A stretch of DNA of 64,000 nt from Balaenoptera acutorostrata (lineage: Eukaryota > Chordata > Mammalia > Artiodactyla > Balaenopteridae): contig NC_080075.1 in the NCBI RefSeq assembly GCF_949987535.1, positions 37,508,269 through 37,572,268 on the forward strand, in the 5' to 3' direction. Made by a program: the position numbers and the translations under genes. The stretch's first letter is position 1, and every line of letters starts with the position of its first letter. Below the pieces are notes generated by a model that ran no database searches, was not told the origin of the DNA, and saw only the letters and a program-made list of their open reading frames with translations. Of the stretch, positions 44,670-57,158 are shown in pieces.

Positions 44670-46440
44670 CAGTTAAATATGGCAGCCTGACCACAGACAT
44701 GTAAGCTTTCTTCCTCCTGAGTCCCCACTAAAATGATTATAAATGAATAAAAAGCATATAAGTTCTTGAGGACAGGGAAGCAGGTGAGGAGACATCAGTA
44801 GATGAGAAATTTAATATATTTTTAGAAGGAAAATATATCAAGGAGGAGTGGTGAGCAATCCAGTTGAGCAAGGAAAGCTAGAACCAGAAGTCCCTGCAAA
44901 GGGAGATAACACAATGGGAAGAGAGTGATGACCCCTTACAGAGTCCCTAAGAGGCCTAGGAACTAACAGTGCTGAATAAGGCAGTGGTCAGGCTCAGGTC
45001 TAAATACAGATTTGGGGGTTGGTGGTAAAAGTCTGCATAGAAAATGGCTGCCTGCCTAAATCCCTTTCCTCATACCACGTAATCCTCAGGCAGAAGACTG
45101 TAAGTGTGTATCCTTCTAAAAGGAATAAACTAAAGAGGCTCCAGACATAGCAAAGGGATGGGTGGGATGAAGAAGGAAAAACTGGAGGGTTAAAGAAGTT
45201 TTGTGGGCCTGTCAATAAGCTTCCTTTACTTGTCCTGTCTGAAGAACTCCTACAGCAAGGTGTATGCCCCGCCCTCAGAGCTCCTACTGTCAGATTCTTT
45301 GCTGGAGATGGTAAACAGTCCCAGACTTCCATATGCTGACATATGAAGCATTCTCCAATGAAAATGCTACTCTCTGTGCAATGACGTTACAGTGAAGCCT
45401 GCCAATTAATAGGCCCACAAAGCTTTCAATCAACTCCATTCTCAAATAAGAGCAGATATTCAAAGATTACCAGATTTGAGAAAAATCTCCAGAATAAGAG
45501 ACAAGAACAAAGCAACAGAGGAAAAGGAACCAAGATGAAACACAGATAATGTAGGAACAAAACAAAGTTTCACAAACTATAATTAATATCCTCAGAGATA
45601 TAAGAAGACGTTACGTCCATAAGACAACAATTAGATGCTATAAAGGAGGAACAATAAGAGAAAAAGAAGAGCTTTTAGAAACTAAAGTTATGATAGATAA
45701 ACCTTTTAAAAAAATCTTTAAAAATCAGTAGAAGATTTGGAAGAAAAAAATCATGTAATCCTAAAAGAAAATAAAAGAAGATAGAGTGATGGCAGATAAG
45801 TGAAAAGCAGAGATACATAGAAGATAAATCTGGTTAATCCAACACCTCATTTATAAAAGTTCTAACAAAAGCAAACAAAAAATGGTGAGAAGGAAATGAT
45901 CAAATATAAGAAAATTTCTCTAAGCCAAAATTATGAATATTCTGATGGCTCTATACTCTTAGAACACCAGGTGAACATGGAATATCCAGGAAAAATCATT
46001 TTTAAAAACTCATACCAAGTCACATCACTGTGAAATTTCAAAATAAGAGTAAAATGAAAATTCTAAAAAGATTCCACTCAGAAAATCCAGGATGCTGGCA
46101 AAGGTACAAGAATCAAAATGACACGACTTCTCAACAACAATAAAGTGTTGGATAACAATGGAATAATGCCTTCAAAATTCTTAGTGAGAAGTGATTGCCA
46201 AATCATAATTCTTTATGCAGCCAAACTAAAAATTAGTTGGAGGTCAGAGGAGGGAAGACTGCTATGAAGACTCAGCTATAACTTCCCTGCATCTTCTAGC
46301 TCCCCTGTACCCTTTCTTAGGAAGCTACTGAAATAGTACCCCAATGATGAAAAGGAGTAAACTTAGAGGGAGAAATATTTAAGGAGATCTCTAAGTAAGG
46401 GATTCAATCCAAAAGAATGACAAAGGGAAGTCTCCATTAT
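44670..46440 (+). mobile_element. HAL1-like (half-L1) element
   Basis: The start ('ccagttaaatatggcagcct') and the 3' part ('gtcacatcactgtgaaattt', 'gcaaaggtacaagaatcaaa', 'ggaataatgccttcaaaatt', 'accctttcttaggaagctac' and 'gaaaaggagtaaacttagag') follow the order of HAL1, an old mammalian LINE with an ORF1-like gene and no reverse transcriptase. At about 1.8 kb it is close to a complete unit. The frame is destroyed by many stops. A minus-strand 110-codon frame at 45000-45332 is chance. Confidence 0.65.
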
Positions 46441-46599
46441 GGCGGCTGTGCAATAGCCTTTTTTTTTTTTTTTAAAGGAATTGATTAAATGACAAATTTA
46501 AACATTTTGGGAAAACATATAATTGAAAACATATATACATATATATAATAGACCTGACAAACCAATTGGGAAAAATCAAGAAAAGATTCAGTGGTCATG

Positions 46600-46985
46600 T
46601 TAAATGCTTTTCACCAGATATTTTTACCTCTCCACCTTTCAGACACGTGGTAGAATTTCTCTTCTAAGGCATCTTGTGGTTTGTTAAGCCATGTGACTTA
46701 TTCTGGCCAACAAATTGTAAGCAAAAGTGACACGCATCACATCTGGCCCAGAGCAGTTTAAATGGTTTGTTGCCCTTCAGAGCACTTTTCTTTCCGGTGT
46801 GGAGACTGACTAGTTCAAGATAGTGGTTGCCCCAAGAGCCTAGGACCCTTAGTGATGATAATAAGTAGAGTCTCTCTCTCACCCCTTAAATCAACCCATA
46901 GTGGGCACGCGGCATGAATAAGAAAGAAACCTCCGTTGTTTTGAGTTGTTACTCAGTGAAACCTGTCCCCCATCCCGATAAGTAT
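46600..46985 (+). mobile_element. Possible old LTR (tentative)
   Basis: 'agccatgtgacttattctgg', 'ccaacaaattgtaagcaaaa' and the end 'gaaacctccgttgttttgag' resemble an old mammalian LTR-type repeat. The family was not resolved. Confidence 0.4.
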
Positions 46986-47303
46986 ATGGAAATCCACATG
47001 TGTAAAACTAAGGCAATTATTAGAATCACAGTATACTATTAATTCTACAATGATAATATTTGTATCATTGTGATAATGGAAATCTGACTATTAATTTAAT
47101 AAAATTTTTGATACTACTATATTGAGAGGTTGGGAGAAGAAGTTAAGTGTTGTAGTGGTTTAAGAGAGCCAACAGACAAGGTCTAAAATTAATAAATCAA
47201 AAAATAGTAGTTAATAATGGTATCCTTTTAGCAATATGGAGATACACACCAGAAGAAACAGTTTAGACTATTGAGAGCTATTTCTCTGGGTTATGGAAGT
47301 AAA
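46986..47303. other. AT-rich non-coding stretch
   Basis: Nothing recognised. Confidence 0.4.
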
Positions 47304-47365
47304 TGAGAATGGGACCAAAGGACTGCTCTCTCTATGAGAATGGAATCAAAGGACTTCTCTCTCTG
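47304..47365. repeat. 31-bp tandem duplication (two copies)
   Basis: Copy 1 (47304-47334) and copy 2 (47335-47365) both read TGAGAATGG-A-CAAAGGACT-CTCTCTCT with about four differences over the unit. There is no third copy. Confidence 0.85.
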
Positions 47366-48139
47366 CGTTATCTAGTACCATTTGATTTTAACTGTGTGCA
47401 TGTATCACTTAGATGAAAATGAATTTTAATAGTGACTCTAAGCACTTTTTGACATTATTTGACATTTCTATCTTAAAAGAGTTGAGCATGAGGTTGGGTT
47501 TCCCCCTATTTCTCTGAATTCGCGCCACAGAAGGCAAAGTTGTGTCAATCTTCTCCCACTCACTCTCTCTGAGCCCTCTCCTGGACTGCCCTGGTGTTGC
47601 CAAGGCCTAGACGGGCTGAATGTCAAGCCTGAGCAAAGGTATCTGGGCTCCCCTGGGAGGGCAGCAGTGTCATCAAGTCTGACTCATCTAAAAAACCCCT
47701 CACAGAACCAAGCCTGGGGTTGCTGCTGGGGAGAAGCTGGAAGAAACCACACACTTTTCTGGATGGATTGTAATGTCTGGCAGCATAGCAAGCACTGGTC
47801 TTCGGAAATTAACCCCTAGTCTGAGAGGTCCATCTTTTTTCAGAAGTTTGCCTGTAAGTAAATATAAGGTCAGTCAAGGTGAGGTTTCAAAAAGGCCTAC
47901 CTTTCAGTGGGCTGCATGTCTAAGAGGTAAAACCCCTCAGTCCAAACAGCTCAAAGTAGCTTGCAAGGTTGCAAGACCTTCCCAGGCTGTCCCCTGGGCT
48001 GGGTTAAGTCTCCAGATGAGAAGAGTGCTTGCCCACGTGAGTGGAAATGGCAAGGCTTAACAAGCCATCCAAATAAATGGCTGAAAACACTCCAGGAATT
48101 ATATAGATTGTCAGGATGGATGTTATTATTTCTTCAATA
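47366..48139. other. Non-coding stretch
   Basis: A 95-codon plus-strand frame (47773-48060) has no motif. No repeat was placed. Confidence 0.4.
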
Positions 48140-48335
48140 ATGACTGAAGAGAAATAATAGCCTTGCTGTGTGCTAGGATGTTCTAAGTGCTTTTTGTATG
48201 ATCTAATACTGGTATTATTATGGTCATCTTTTTACAAATAAGAAAACTGAGGCACAGAGAGGTTAAATGTCTTGCCCAAGGTTGCAGAACTAGTAACTGC
48301 AGAGGTGTAATTCAAATCCAGCTATCTCACTGGGC
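48140..48335 (-). mobile_element. MIR SINE relic
   Basis: 'gtgctaggatgttctaagtg', 'gaaaactgaggcacagagag' and 'gttaaatgtcttgcccaagg' give one of the best preserved MIR cores in the window. Confidence 0.92.
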
Positions 48336-48931
48336 CCAGGGTCTAAAGTGAATCACCAGTAATATTTGAAGGAAAAATCATTTTCCAAAATTCCACATCA
48401 AAGTTCTGCACCAGACAGAGTGGGGGCTACTCTTCAAAGATGTTGTTGCTATTCACAATTCCACAAAGCACGGATGTATGTGCAACAATCATTCCCCCGA
48501 CTGCATAGGTCTACTATTTATATGAAGCTATTTAACTTAATTACAAATAATTTAGGCTACAGATGGGAGCAAAGCAACATTAAGGGTCTTGATTTTGAAA
48601 CCGTTCTAAAATAGCTTTTAAAATCTAGGAGGCAAATTGTCTTTCCAAATGAAAATGAATGTGTGATGCAGTGAAGTCTTAAAGTTACTAGCATCTTTTG
48701 CTGAGCCCCCATCTATTTCCTTTGTCATTTACGCGATGTACAGTCTTTAATTTCAGCTCCATGATCAAAGACATGAAACTTGAGAAGCTCACTATTAAAA
48801 TCAATGGCTGCACTTGGAGAGAGGAACAGTGGCGACGTGATGGCTGCTTCTCACCTACAAGGGGAGACCAGACTCCCTTAAAGGTTTTCAGGCAGAGATC
48901 CCAGCCCAAGCTCTAAATGAGGAATGTGAAG

Positions 48932-48979
<48 letters not shown>

Positions 48980-50189
48980 TTCAAGGAGGCTCAGCTTCGC
49001 CCATCCCATTCCACCGTACCTGTGAGAGCTCCATTGCTGAATGCAGTGCCAGGAAACATGTTTTTAGGAATTCAGAGTATCACATTTCATAATTTGATTT
49101 AAATCAATTATCCCATCCCTCCCTGGAACAGGCACAAGCTCCAAAAATACAAAATGTAAATGGAACCAGCTGCAGCAAAAGCTTTTTGCCAGGATGGATT
49201 TCAGTCAACATAATCAGCCTCCTCTTCGAAGTACATTACTGTTGAGACCCAGAGATTGCGTGAACTGCTTCCAGTGTCCTGGGAGGGACCAGGAAGGTAA
49301 CCAATTATGGGAGGGGAGAAATAGAAGGAGCTAATCTTCTCTGTCCTGGCTTGCCTTTGCCCCAAACTCTTAGGAAGAATTAATTCACTCCTCTGGGGGA
49401 TACTGGGAAACTGAGGTCGTTACTGGCAGCCTTCAAACACTATCCTTAATTTATGGATATTTACTAAACCACATAATCACCCTGAGTTATACCATTACAG
49501 GGTTCAGCAGAGCCAAGGTCTGCAGTCCTGGGCGTGAAGATCAATCGTGAGAGGTTTTGTGAGTGTGTGTGAGTGTTTATTAAAGAAGGCATGAATGTAC
49601 CCCACAATTATTTAGGCTCCCAACATGCTGCCCAACAAATGGATCCCATGCGTAGGGTTTGGCATCTTTCCATTGAAATCCTTCCCCTTAATTGATTTAA
49701 AATGATAATTCAATTAAAATAATTATTCTAATCAAACTTCATATCTTTTTGGCAGGTTCTATGGGGACCTCTGTCCTCAATGTTATTTTAGTATTTTCTT
49801 TATTTGTTTTCGCACTGGGCTGACTTTGGCTCTCTGAATCTTTGGAAAATTTTACGTCATTGGGTAATCATTGCACCTTTCTGGAGCTTTCCATTCAAGA
49901 CACAGGGAATGAGGGAAACAAAATAACCTAGAGAGATACAGTACTTTGAATTGTGACCAAGTGGCAGCCAAGAAATGACTGAGAATGATGGACGGATGTC
50001 TCACCCACCCATTCACCTAAAATGTAGACCTCAGAGTGGCCAACCAGCCTGTTAGAGCTGTAGGGAGAGGACAAATGGTAGTACCATCCCTCTTGCTCTT
50101 ATCTTTTTTTGAGTTCCTCATTTTTCTTTCAGAGGCTGTTATACTGTTGAACTGTATCACAGTTGTATCAGATCTTGGGAATTCTCCTA
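48336..50189. other. Non-coding stretch
   Basis: It holds a CA microsatellite (listed separately). A repeat-free AT-rich block at about 49640-49900 is dense in ATTA cores ('ttaattgatttaaaatgata'). No gene was recognised. Confidence 0.4.
48933..48977. repeat. (CA)22 microsatellite
   Basis: An uninterrupted CA dinucleotide run of 45 bases. A 61-codon frame reading His-Thr repeats over it is an artefact. Confidence 0.98.
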
Positions 50190-50370
50190 TACCTCTTCTA
50201 ATTTTTGAAATATTATTATAACACATCTCATTTCTTCTACACAGCTATGTTGGAAGGTACGCAGGGCAGATCCTGTCAATCCCATTTTAAAGATTAGGAA
50301 AAAGCAACACAGAGATGGTAGGTAGCTCTACCAATACCACACAGCTAATATTGTAAGGTCTGACTGTCAC
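50190..50370 (-). mobile_element. MIR SINE relic
   Basis: 'caatcccattttaaagatta' followed by 'ggtaggtagctctaccaata' and 'ccacacagctaatattg' follow reverse MIR order. Confidence 0.65.
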
Positions 50371-50669
50371 TTTCCAATTAGAGAACCATATAGCAATGTA
50401 AGTGAAAAACTATTTCTATGTTTTAATTTTTTAACATTAATAAAATGTGCAAGGACACTGGCCAGTATGATTTGTATAATGACCAACTTTTGCTTTTAAA
50501 AAAACCCCAAGATTCCAGGTGCACTTTTGCCTGAAGGATGCTATCCTCTTGATCTGAATCATTGATGCCTGGGAATCCAGCTGTGGCCTCTTCCACTTTT
50601 CAGCCATGCTAATGAGTGTGCAAAAAAGATCTGCAACAGAAGAGTCAGGCCCCTTGATGCTATTCTAAG

Positions 50670-50800
50670 TTGAACATTGGACCAGGAGTCCAAGACTTGA
50701 TTCAACAGCTCTGCCACTGATAAGGTATGTGACTTTGGAAAATCTTTTTTATCTCTGTGGGCTTCAGAGTACCCACTAGACCTTCAGATTCTAGTATCTA
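50670..50800 (+). mobile_element. MIR SINE fragment
   Basis: 'gaccaggagtccaagacttg' then 'ctctgccactgataaggtat' and 'gtgactttggaaaatc' give the MIR 5' half. Confidence 0.6.
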
Positions 50801-50891
50801 CTTTTAATCAAAACAGCCGTGATTTTTGAGATTCCAATATTAATCCCATTTGAAAATTGTATCTAAGAGAAAAACTGGACTTCATCAAGGC

Positions 50892-51679
50892 AACAGGACA
50901 GTCTTATTTTTTTTTAATTAATTTAGTTATACAGCAGATTCTTATTAGTTATCTATTTTATACATATTAGTGTATATATGTCAATCCCAATCTCCCAATT
51001 CATCACACCACCACCATCCCACCCCCACTTTCCCCCCTTGGTGTCCATACGTTTGTTCTCTACATCTGTGTCTCTATTTCTGCCTTGCAAACCGGTTCAT
51101 CTGTACCATTTTTCCAGATTCCACATATATGCGTTAATATACGATATTTGTTTTTCTCTTTCTGACTTAATTCACTCTGTATGACAGACTCTAGGCCTAT
51201 CCACGTCTCTACAAATGACCCAATTTCATTCCTTTTTATGGCTGAGTAATATTCCATTGTATATATGTACCACATCTTCTTTATCCATTCGTCTGTCGAT
51301 GGGCATTTAGGTTGCTTCCATGTCCTGGCTATTGTAAATAGTGCTGCAATGAACATTGGGGTGCACGTATCTTTTTGAATTATGGTTTTCTCTGGATATA
51401 TGCCCAGTAGTGGGATTGCTGGGTCATATGGTAATTCTATTTTTAGTTTTTTAAGGAACCTCCATACTGTTCTCCATAGTGGCTGTATCAATTTACATTC
51501 CCACCAACAGTGCAAGAGGGTTTCCTTTTCTCCACACACTCTCCAGCATTTGTTGTTTGTAGATTTTCTGATGATGCCCATTCTGACTGGTGTGAGGTGA
51601 TACCGCAATGTAGTTTTGATTTGCCTTTCTCTAATAATTAGTGATGTTGAGCAGCTTTTCATGTGAACAGGCCAGTCTT
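50892..51679 (-). mobile_element. Younger 5'-truncated L1 with duplication
   Basis: A 760-bp L1 (50906-51665) lies on the minus strand between aacaggacagtctt (50892-50905) and aacaggccagtctt (51666-51679), 13 of 14 identical. It contains the last 200 codons of ORF2, a short 3' untranslated region (50906-51059) and an A-rich tail. The untranslated region ends soon after 'gaatctgctgtata'. It lacks the roughly 150-bp terminal segment ('gcacagggaactct' to 'ccaataaaaatt') found in the L1 tails at 10.4, 25.8 and 32.0 kb. The open ORF2 remnant and near-identical duplication indicate a fairly recent insertion. Confidence 0.95.
51060..51665 (-). pseudogene. L1 ORF2 C-terminal fragment
   Basis: About 200 codons of LINE-1 ORF2 are uninterrupted from the truncation point to the natural stop (TAG, 51060-51062). 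ORF2 makes the endonuclease and reverse transcriptase that copies L1 and, in trans, SINE RNA. This piece contains neither the endonuclease nor the polymerase domain, only the C-terminal region with its cysteine motif (C-X3-C-X7-H-X4-C at residues 39, 43, 51 and 56) and family blocks such as [12 protein letters not shown] and [17 protein letters not shown]. It has no start of its own, so it is a fragment and not a gene. Absence of stops over 200 codons reflects youth more than selection. Confidence 0.95.
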
Positions 51680-52559
51680 GATTAGTAACCTCCTGGCAGA
51701 AGTTTAAACCTCTTGATCCAAGGGAACTCCTGCTTATCGCATATTATGAGTATACCTTTTTTAAAAAAATAACTTTGGCGCACCTTTGATGATGCTTTGA
51801 TGGAATGTAAACTTAGCTATTTTACAGATGGCAAAATACAGACCTGGAGAGACATCTTGAGCATCTCATCATGCACCTAAAGGCAAGGAAAGGCCTGAAA
51901 ATGAGGAAGAGGAAGGAGTCGTGGGCCACAGAGCCTGAATGGAGAAGCCACAAAGAAACCTGCCCAAGGGCTCGGACTTTGAGTCCCAGGCCTCGAGCTT
52001 GGTGCTTCTCTGTAGATCTTGCTCTGGGTAGAGCCTATCTCGGGATTTACGTTAAAAGACATATGGAAAACTCAAAAAGGGGGCTGTGGGAAAAGGCATT
52101 AAAACATCATTCAGAATGAAACTAGGTCAGACAGCAAGTTTCTCCCAAACCTGATTCTTTTCCAGATTGTTTCTATGCAGGATTACCCATTTTAGGTGAT
52201 TCAGCTTCCAGAGGGGATCCCTTTACACACAGACACTTTGTCCATTGCAGCTGTATGTGGCTAACAAATTGAAAACAAATTCTATTTACATGTATATAAG
52301 AACAAATTTTACGCACATATATATGACCCAGCCCAAACTGCAAGCTCAAAGAAACCCATATTTTATGGTATGCCTAATTCTTTTCTTTTACTCCTTTTAA
52401 ATGTAATATTAAATGTCCAGAAATATGAAAAGTAATAAAAAAAATAAAGACCCCCTCCTAAGAAAGTAACTGAAGTGATGGAACTAAATCATCTCCTAAG
52501 ACTGTTTTATGCAAAAAGCCTATTCAATAAGCAGTTTCTATTGTAGGAAATCATTTGAC
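51680..52559. other. Non-coding stretch
   Basis: A MIR-like trace is possible at 51800-51880. The 82-codon plus-strand frame at 51871-52119 has no motif. Confidence 0.4.
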
Positions 52560-52747
52560 CAGCTGGTCCATTAAATTCCTGGCTGTGAGTATCACCTGGG
52601 GAGTGTGTGGAACATGCAGATTCCTGGGCTGGCCTGCAGGTATTCTGACCCAGTAGTTCTGAGCAGAAGCCCAGGAATATGCATTTTTATTAAGAACCCA
52701 AGCTGATCCTGATGTCATGACCTACAAACCAATTTTCAGAACCACTG
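52560..52747 (+). mobile_element. MER5A relic
   Basis: 'gtgagtatcacctggggagt', 'catgcagattcctgggctgg', 'gacccagtagttctgagcag' and 'ttttcagaaccactg' match MER5A end to end. Confidence 0.88.
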
Positions 52748-52854
52748 CCCTGGACAATTTCCCCTGAAGGCTCTAACTGATTAGTGATCAGTAAGCTTAC
52801 TTTTGACTACTGTCATTTACCAGGACTCCTTAGACTAGTCTCTAATAGAATTTA

Positions 52855-52990
52855 GAGGTTTAGAGGAACAAGCAAGGGACTAAGAGCCAGGAGGCCTGGA
52901 TTATATTCTCAGCCCTGTAGCCAGAGTTGGATGGCCTCATCTCTCCTACAGTAAAATGAGTTAATAAATGTAGTTATTATTATATGGAGT
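52855..52990 (+). mobile_element. MIR SINE relic
   Basis: 'gactaagagccaggaggcct', 'ggattatattctcagccctg' and 'ctcctacagtaaaatgagtt' follow MIR order. Confidence 0.65.
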
Positions 52991-53869
52991 GATCAGCATC
53001 ACAGCAGCAAAATCTAGATTTCTCTTTTCTAAACAATGAAAATAAACAGCAGGCATTACGATAACACTGGTGTGGTGCTTTCTGGGCCTGGCATTGGTTC
53101 ACCTACTAGGTACTGAGTGGAAATATCCAAATTCATTTAATGCCAATGGTATTTCTCAAATGCCCATTCTGAGCCAAACCAAAACACTTATATGAAAGAT
53201 ATAAGACATGTGCCATTACCTCTCCTGGAGAGTTAATGTGTAACCTCACAGAACTCATTCTATACTAGAATTCACTAGCAATAGGAGTCATTCCATATCA
53301 GAGACATGCAAAGTGCATGCAGAAGGACTGAGAGAAAAAGAAACATGCTTAGCATGGGAAGGAGTAAGTCCAAGGTTCTTTGTGGAGATTTGTGGAGAAA
53401 GTTAAGTTTGGGGTAAGGTCTTAACAAGCCATAATCTTTGAGTTCATGGGAAGGAATAAAGTCTTGAATTTTGGCTGTTGCTTAACTTAGGCAGACTGCC
53501 TGAGACCATGGGACGTAAATGTCCCTCCTTATCGGGAGAGGCTATTTTCTCTCTCCTAGTGTGTATTTCAAAACTAGGCTGATATCCCATGTAAACATAC
53601 ATACATACATACATACATCCATCCATCTAACACTCTTCCTATCAAGGACTGCACTTTTCGCTGGGGATGCAAATAGGATGAAGCCTTGATACTGCTCTCA
53701 AAGTTTACAAGAGAACCACAGAGTTCATCAGCGAGAATTTCTCAGTCGCCACAGGGACATCCCAGTGAGCTCAGATTGAGTAATCCAGGAACATTCTTTC
53801 ACTTCTCTTTTTCCAGATTAACTCATTCTGCCCAGGGGGAGAGTGACTGGAGAGAGAGCATAGTATTAC
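52991..53869. other. Non-coding stretch with (CATA)n
   Basis: A short (CATA)n then (CATC)n run sits at 53596-53627. No gene or other repeat was placed. Confidence 0.5.
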
Positions 53870-54075
53870 AATTCAGGTATAGATTCTGGAGCCCCACTGC
53901 CTGGCGTGAATCCTGACTCTAAGTAACTCAAATAACTGCCAGCTGTGTGATCCTGGGAAATTTACGGAACTTCTCCAGGGCTCAGTTCCTCATCTGTAAA
54001 ATGGGGACAATAAATTAATATATGGAAAGCACGGAGAAGAGTGCCTACAAGCTCTGTGTGGACCCTAAGTAACTG
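53870..54075 (+). mobile_element. MIR SINE relic
   Basis: 'ctggagccccactgcctggc', 'gccagctgtgtgatcctggg', 'ctcatctgtaaaatggggac' and 'agagtgcctac' give near-complete MIR on the plus strand, including its tRNA-side half. Confidence 0.93.
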
Positions 54076-54329
54076 TTCACTAACATGATACTAACATGAT
54101 GTCTCCTCCTTCCCTAGTCATCATCAGCTGCTTGAGAGCAGGAAATCTGCAGCCGCCCAACTCCATCACAGATGGGCACCACCCGCAAGAGCATCTACTA
54201 CGTGCTAAACACTCAATATGTGCATTTTCGTGCAGGCTTTCCGGAGAGTTCCTCTTTTAAAGCAAATCGACATTTCCTTATGGCCTGAGGTCCATAATCT
54301 TCCCGGAGACAGAAAATAGCTGGTGAACA

Positions 54330-54600
54330 CTCTTTCTACAATAACGCACCTAGCACTTCACGCCCTCCCTCAGGTTACCCAGCAGGCTCTTCCTTTGCAG
54401 GCTGATCCATTCTTCAACACTGCCATACAAATATGCCCCACCCACAGCCTTTTAATCATCTCCCTTGCTTGGCCCAGAGCCTGCCCCAATTCTCTGTTGT
54501 CCACGTTGCCGGGAGAGCTCCAAATAGGACAAGCACACACTATTCTCCAAAAATGTCTTCTCCAGTTTTCAGTTCTGATAAATGCCCTGGTGCATTAGAC
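54330..54600 (+). mobile_element. L2-like fragment (tentative)
   Basis: C- and T-rich text such as 'aatatgccccacccacagcc' and 'ttgcttggcccagagcctgc' resembles the L2 3' coding side. The 91-codon frame here would be part of it. Confidence 0.35.
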
Positions 54601-56846
54601 TGAAATACTTCTGAAAATAAGATTCCATACACTTTCTTACTATTTCCTTCACCTTAACCTGATGGATTAAGAGGCTCTGGATGCAAAGAAGGTGACTGTG
54701 CTCATAAGTGAGAAAAGGTATGTGAGCTGATAGATATTCTTACCCACTAGGACTTATATCAGATCTAGAAAGCAGGCTTCATTTCACATGTCAACTCCAA
54801 TCACTTGATGTAAGGGTTCTGTTCAGGAGGATTCTGAGGTCATGTCTCAATAAGAAGTGAGCTGTGATCAAATAATAGTGTGTGCCATGGGCTCAGGAGT
54901 GGGGAACAGTTTTTGATACATGCTAGGCCTGCCCTAGATCCTTCTGGCAGTCTGCATACTAACCTGGTAAACTTTAGGCTTAGAACATGCTCCTATGTAT
55001 GTACTCTGATTTGAAGAATACAGTAAGCCCTTCAGGTCAAATATTTTTTCAATTATTTTGATCTCTTGATAATCACTTTTACAATTACAAATCTTTAACA
55101 AGGTCCCAATTCACTTTAAAATGTGTATCTTGGAAGGAATGACTTAAGCTATTACCAGCTTATTACTATTCAATCTCAGAGTAACTAGCTAGTCACCTAG
55201 CAAGGGCCTAAGGGAATGGTATCCAGAACAGCTAAGTTTTGACATGGGGGATGAGAAAGAAAGGAATTTGGAATATTTTCTCAAAATATACTCACTGATG
55301 GGGTTCCACAGTGCAGCCGGGGCAGTCATTAGGGAACATGAAGGCACACAGTGTTGGGAGAATAATGAATGGAGTGTCACAGAATGGATTGGATTTAGCA
55401 AGATATAGATGTCTGAAAAGCATACACCATCTGTTTCACAAATTGGCCTATCCCTGGTCCTAGGGGATAACTGTAACTTTGCCAAGTGCACAGAAGATAC
55501 ACAAGAGGTCAAAGGCACTGCTACTTACCAACTAGATGAGGAAAACCGATTAAGTTCTATTCAGCTACTAAAGGAAGGAATCCCAAGGAAGTTTAGGCAT
55601 TCAGCCCAGTGTTTTGGCAAAGGGAACGGGATGAAGGGTAGGTAGTCTCTCTTCCCTTCTAGGGTTTTATAACTTCTATTACTGTATGTCATCTATCGTA
55701 AGGCTGTTCACATATTAACATCTCTAAAATCAAGATGCATTTGAAAATCAATGGCATTTCATAGTTTAATTTAGACAACTTGTTTTTCCTTTCCTAACGG
55801 AACATAAAATAATGGCATCTATTACATTTGATGGCAAATGCGATGAAACACAGTAAATTGGAAGGGGGAGTTTAATACATGGGAATATGCCAGAATCCTT
55901 CACCATCTCTTCTCTTAGGTTCAGCCACAATCAGCACAGCCCTCCAAGCCTCTGTCTCGAATCCATCAAGTGTTTGTAGAGTCCCCAAGACTCCCAGGCA
56001 CAGTGATTACGCTTGTGCGGCTGCATAAAAAGTCTTGTCTGAAAGGGAAAAGGCGACGTGGCCCTATTTATTTTAATATGTCTTCAGCTATTTTAAAGGG
56101 TTTTTTTCTTACTTCCATGTTGGAGGTCTTTCTACCAGTTTGGAAAAGTGCTCCCCTCCCTGAATTCCCCAAACGCACCAGTTAAATGTTAAAGCTTAGG
56201 AGTTTTCTATGTGGCCCTCTGTTTCCATTAGCTCAAGGAACAGCAACTAAGAAAGGAAGGAATGCTTTCAGAGTGTCATTTACACCCCCAGAGGCTCTGT
56301 ACCACCCACGGTCTTCCCTCTCTGCCTCTCAAATGGATCAGAGCAAAATTAAATATCAAAACTCACTCAGACACTCCCAGTTTCTCCAGACTTTCAGACC
56401 AGCCTTTGCCACCTGGTAAGGCATATAGCTTAGTTGAGCTCTGGGTACATAAAATAAAGTTGCTATTGGTGTCTTGTCAATCAACATCCAATCCCGTGCA
56501 AAGGCAGAGCGTGCAGCCATGTGCCTGCCACATGTAGAATGTTACTCAGCCACCTTAGAGGGAGGGGACAACTCCCCCAGGGAAATTCTCACAGTCCAGA
56601 CATCTGACTCAGGGATCCAAGTGGAGGAAAAGATAAGAGAAGACTCAGGAATGAATTCATGGCAGGTACTGATGTAACTCTGATCTCTCCAGGCTTGACC
56701 ATCCAACTATGCGTGGAGGAGAAAAAGAAGGAAAGAGGACAGACAATAAAGAATGGAAAGGAGAGAGGAGGGCAAGTATGTTCTCTTCTGGAAGCACAGC
56801 CAGGAGTTCAAGGGGAGCACATTCTCTAGAAGCAGCACCTCTCAAT
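54601..56846. other. Non-coding stretch
   Basis: No repeat was placed with confidence over 2.2 kb. Overlapping 67-109-codon frames on both strands (55189-55645 and 56186-56677) lack motifs. Confidence 0.4.
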
Positions 56847-57125
56847 AAAAAGTTCTTCAGAGGGGGCTTCCCTGGTGGCGCAGTGGTTGAGAATCTGCCT
56901 GCTAATGCAGGGGACACGGGTTCGAGCCCTGGTCTGGGAAGATCCCACATGCCGCAGAGCAACTAGGCCCGTGAGCCACAATTACTGAGCCTGCGCGTCT
57001 GGAGCCTGTGCTCCGCAACAAGAGAGGCCACGATAGTGAGAGGCCCGTGCACCGCGATGAAGAGTGGCCCCCGCTTGCCACAACTAGAGAAAGCCCTCGC
57101 ACAGAAATGAAGACCCAACACAGCC

Positions 57126-57158
<33 letters not shown>

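Noticed and set aside
48917..49102. 61-codon frame with a His-Thr repeat
   Set aside because: Direct translation of the CA microsatellite.
53596..53627. Regular short repeats as a CRISPR-like array
   Set aside because: It is a plain tetranucleotide microsatellite without spacers; CRISPR is not expected in a mammal.
56862..56935. tRNA-like head with A and B boxes as a possible tRNA gene
   Set aside because: It is the head of a SINE with body, tail and target duplications; no cloverleaf-complete tRNA is present.
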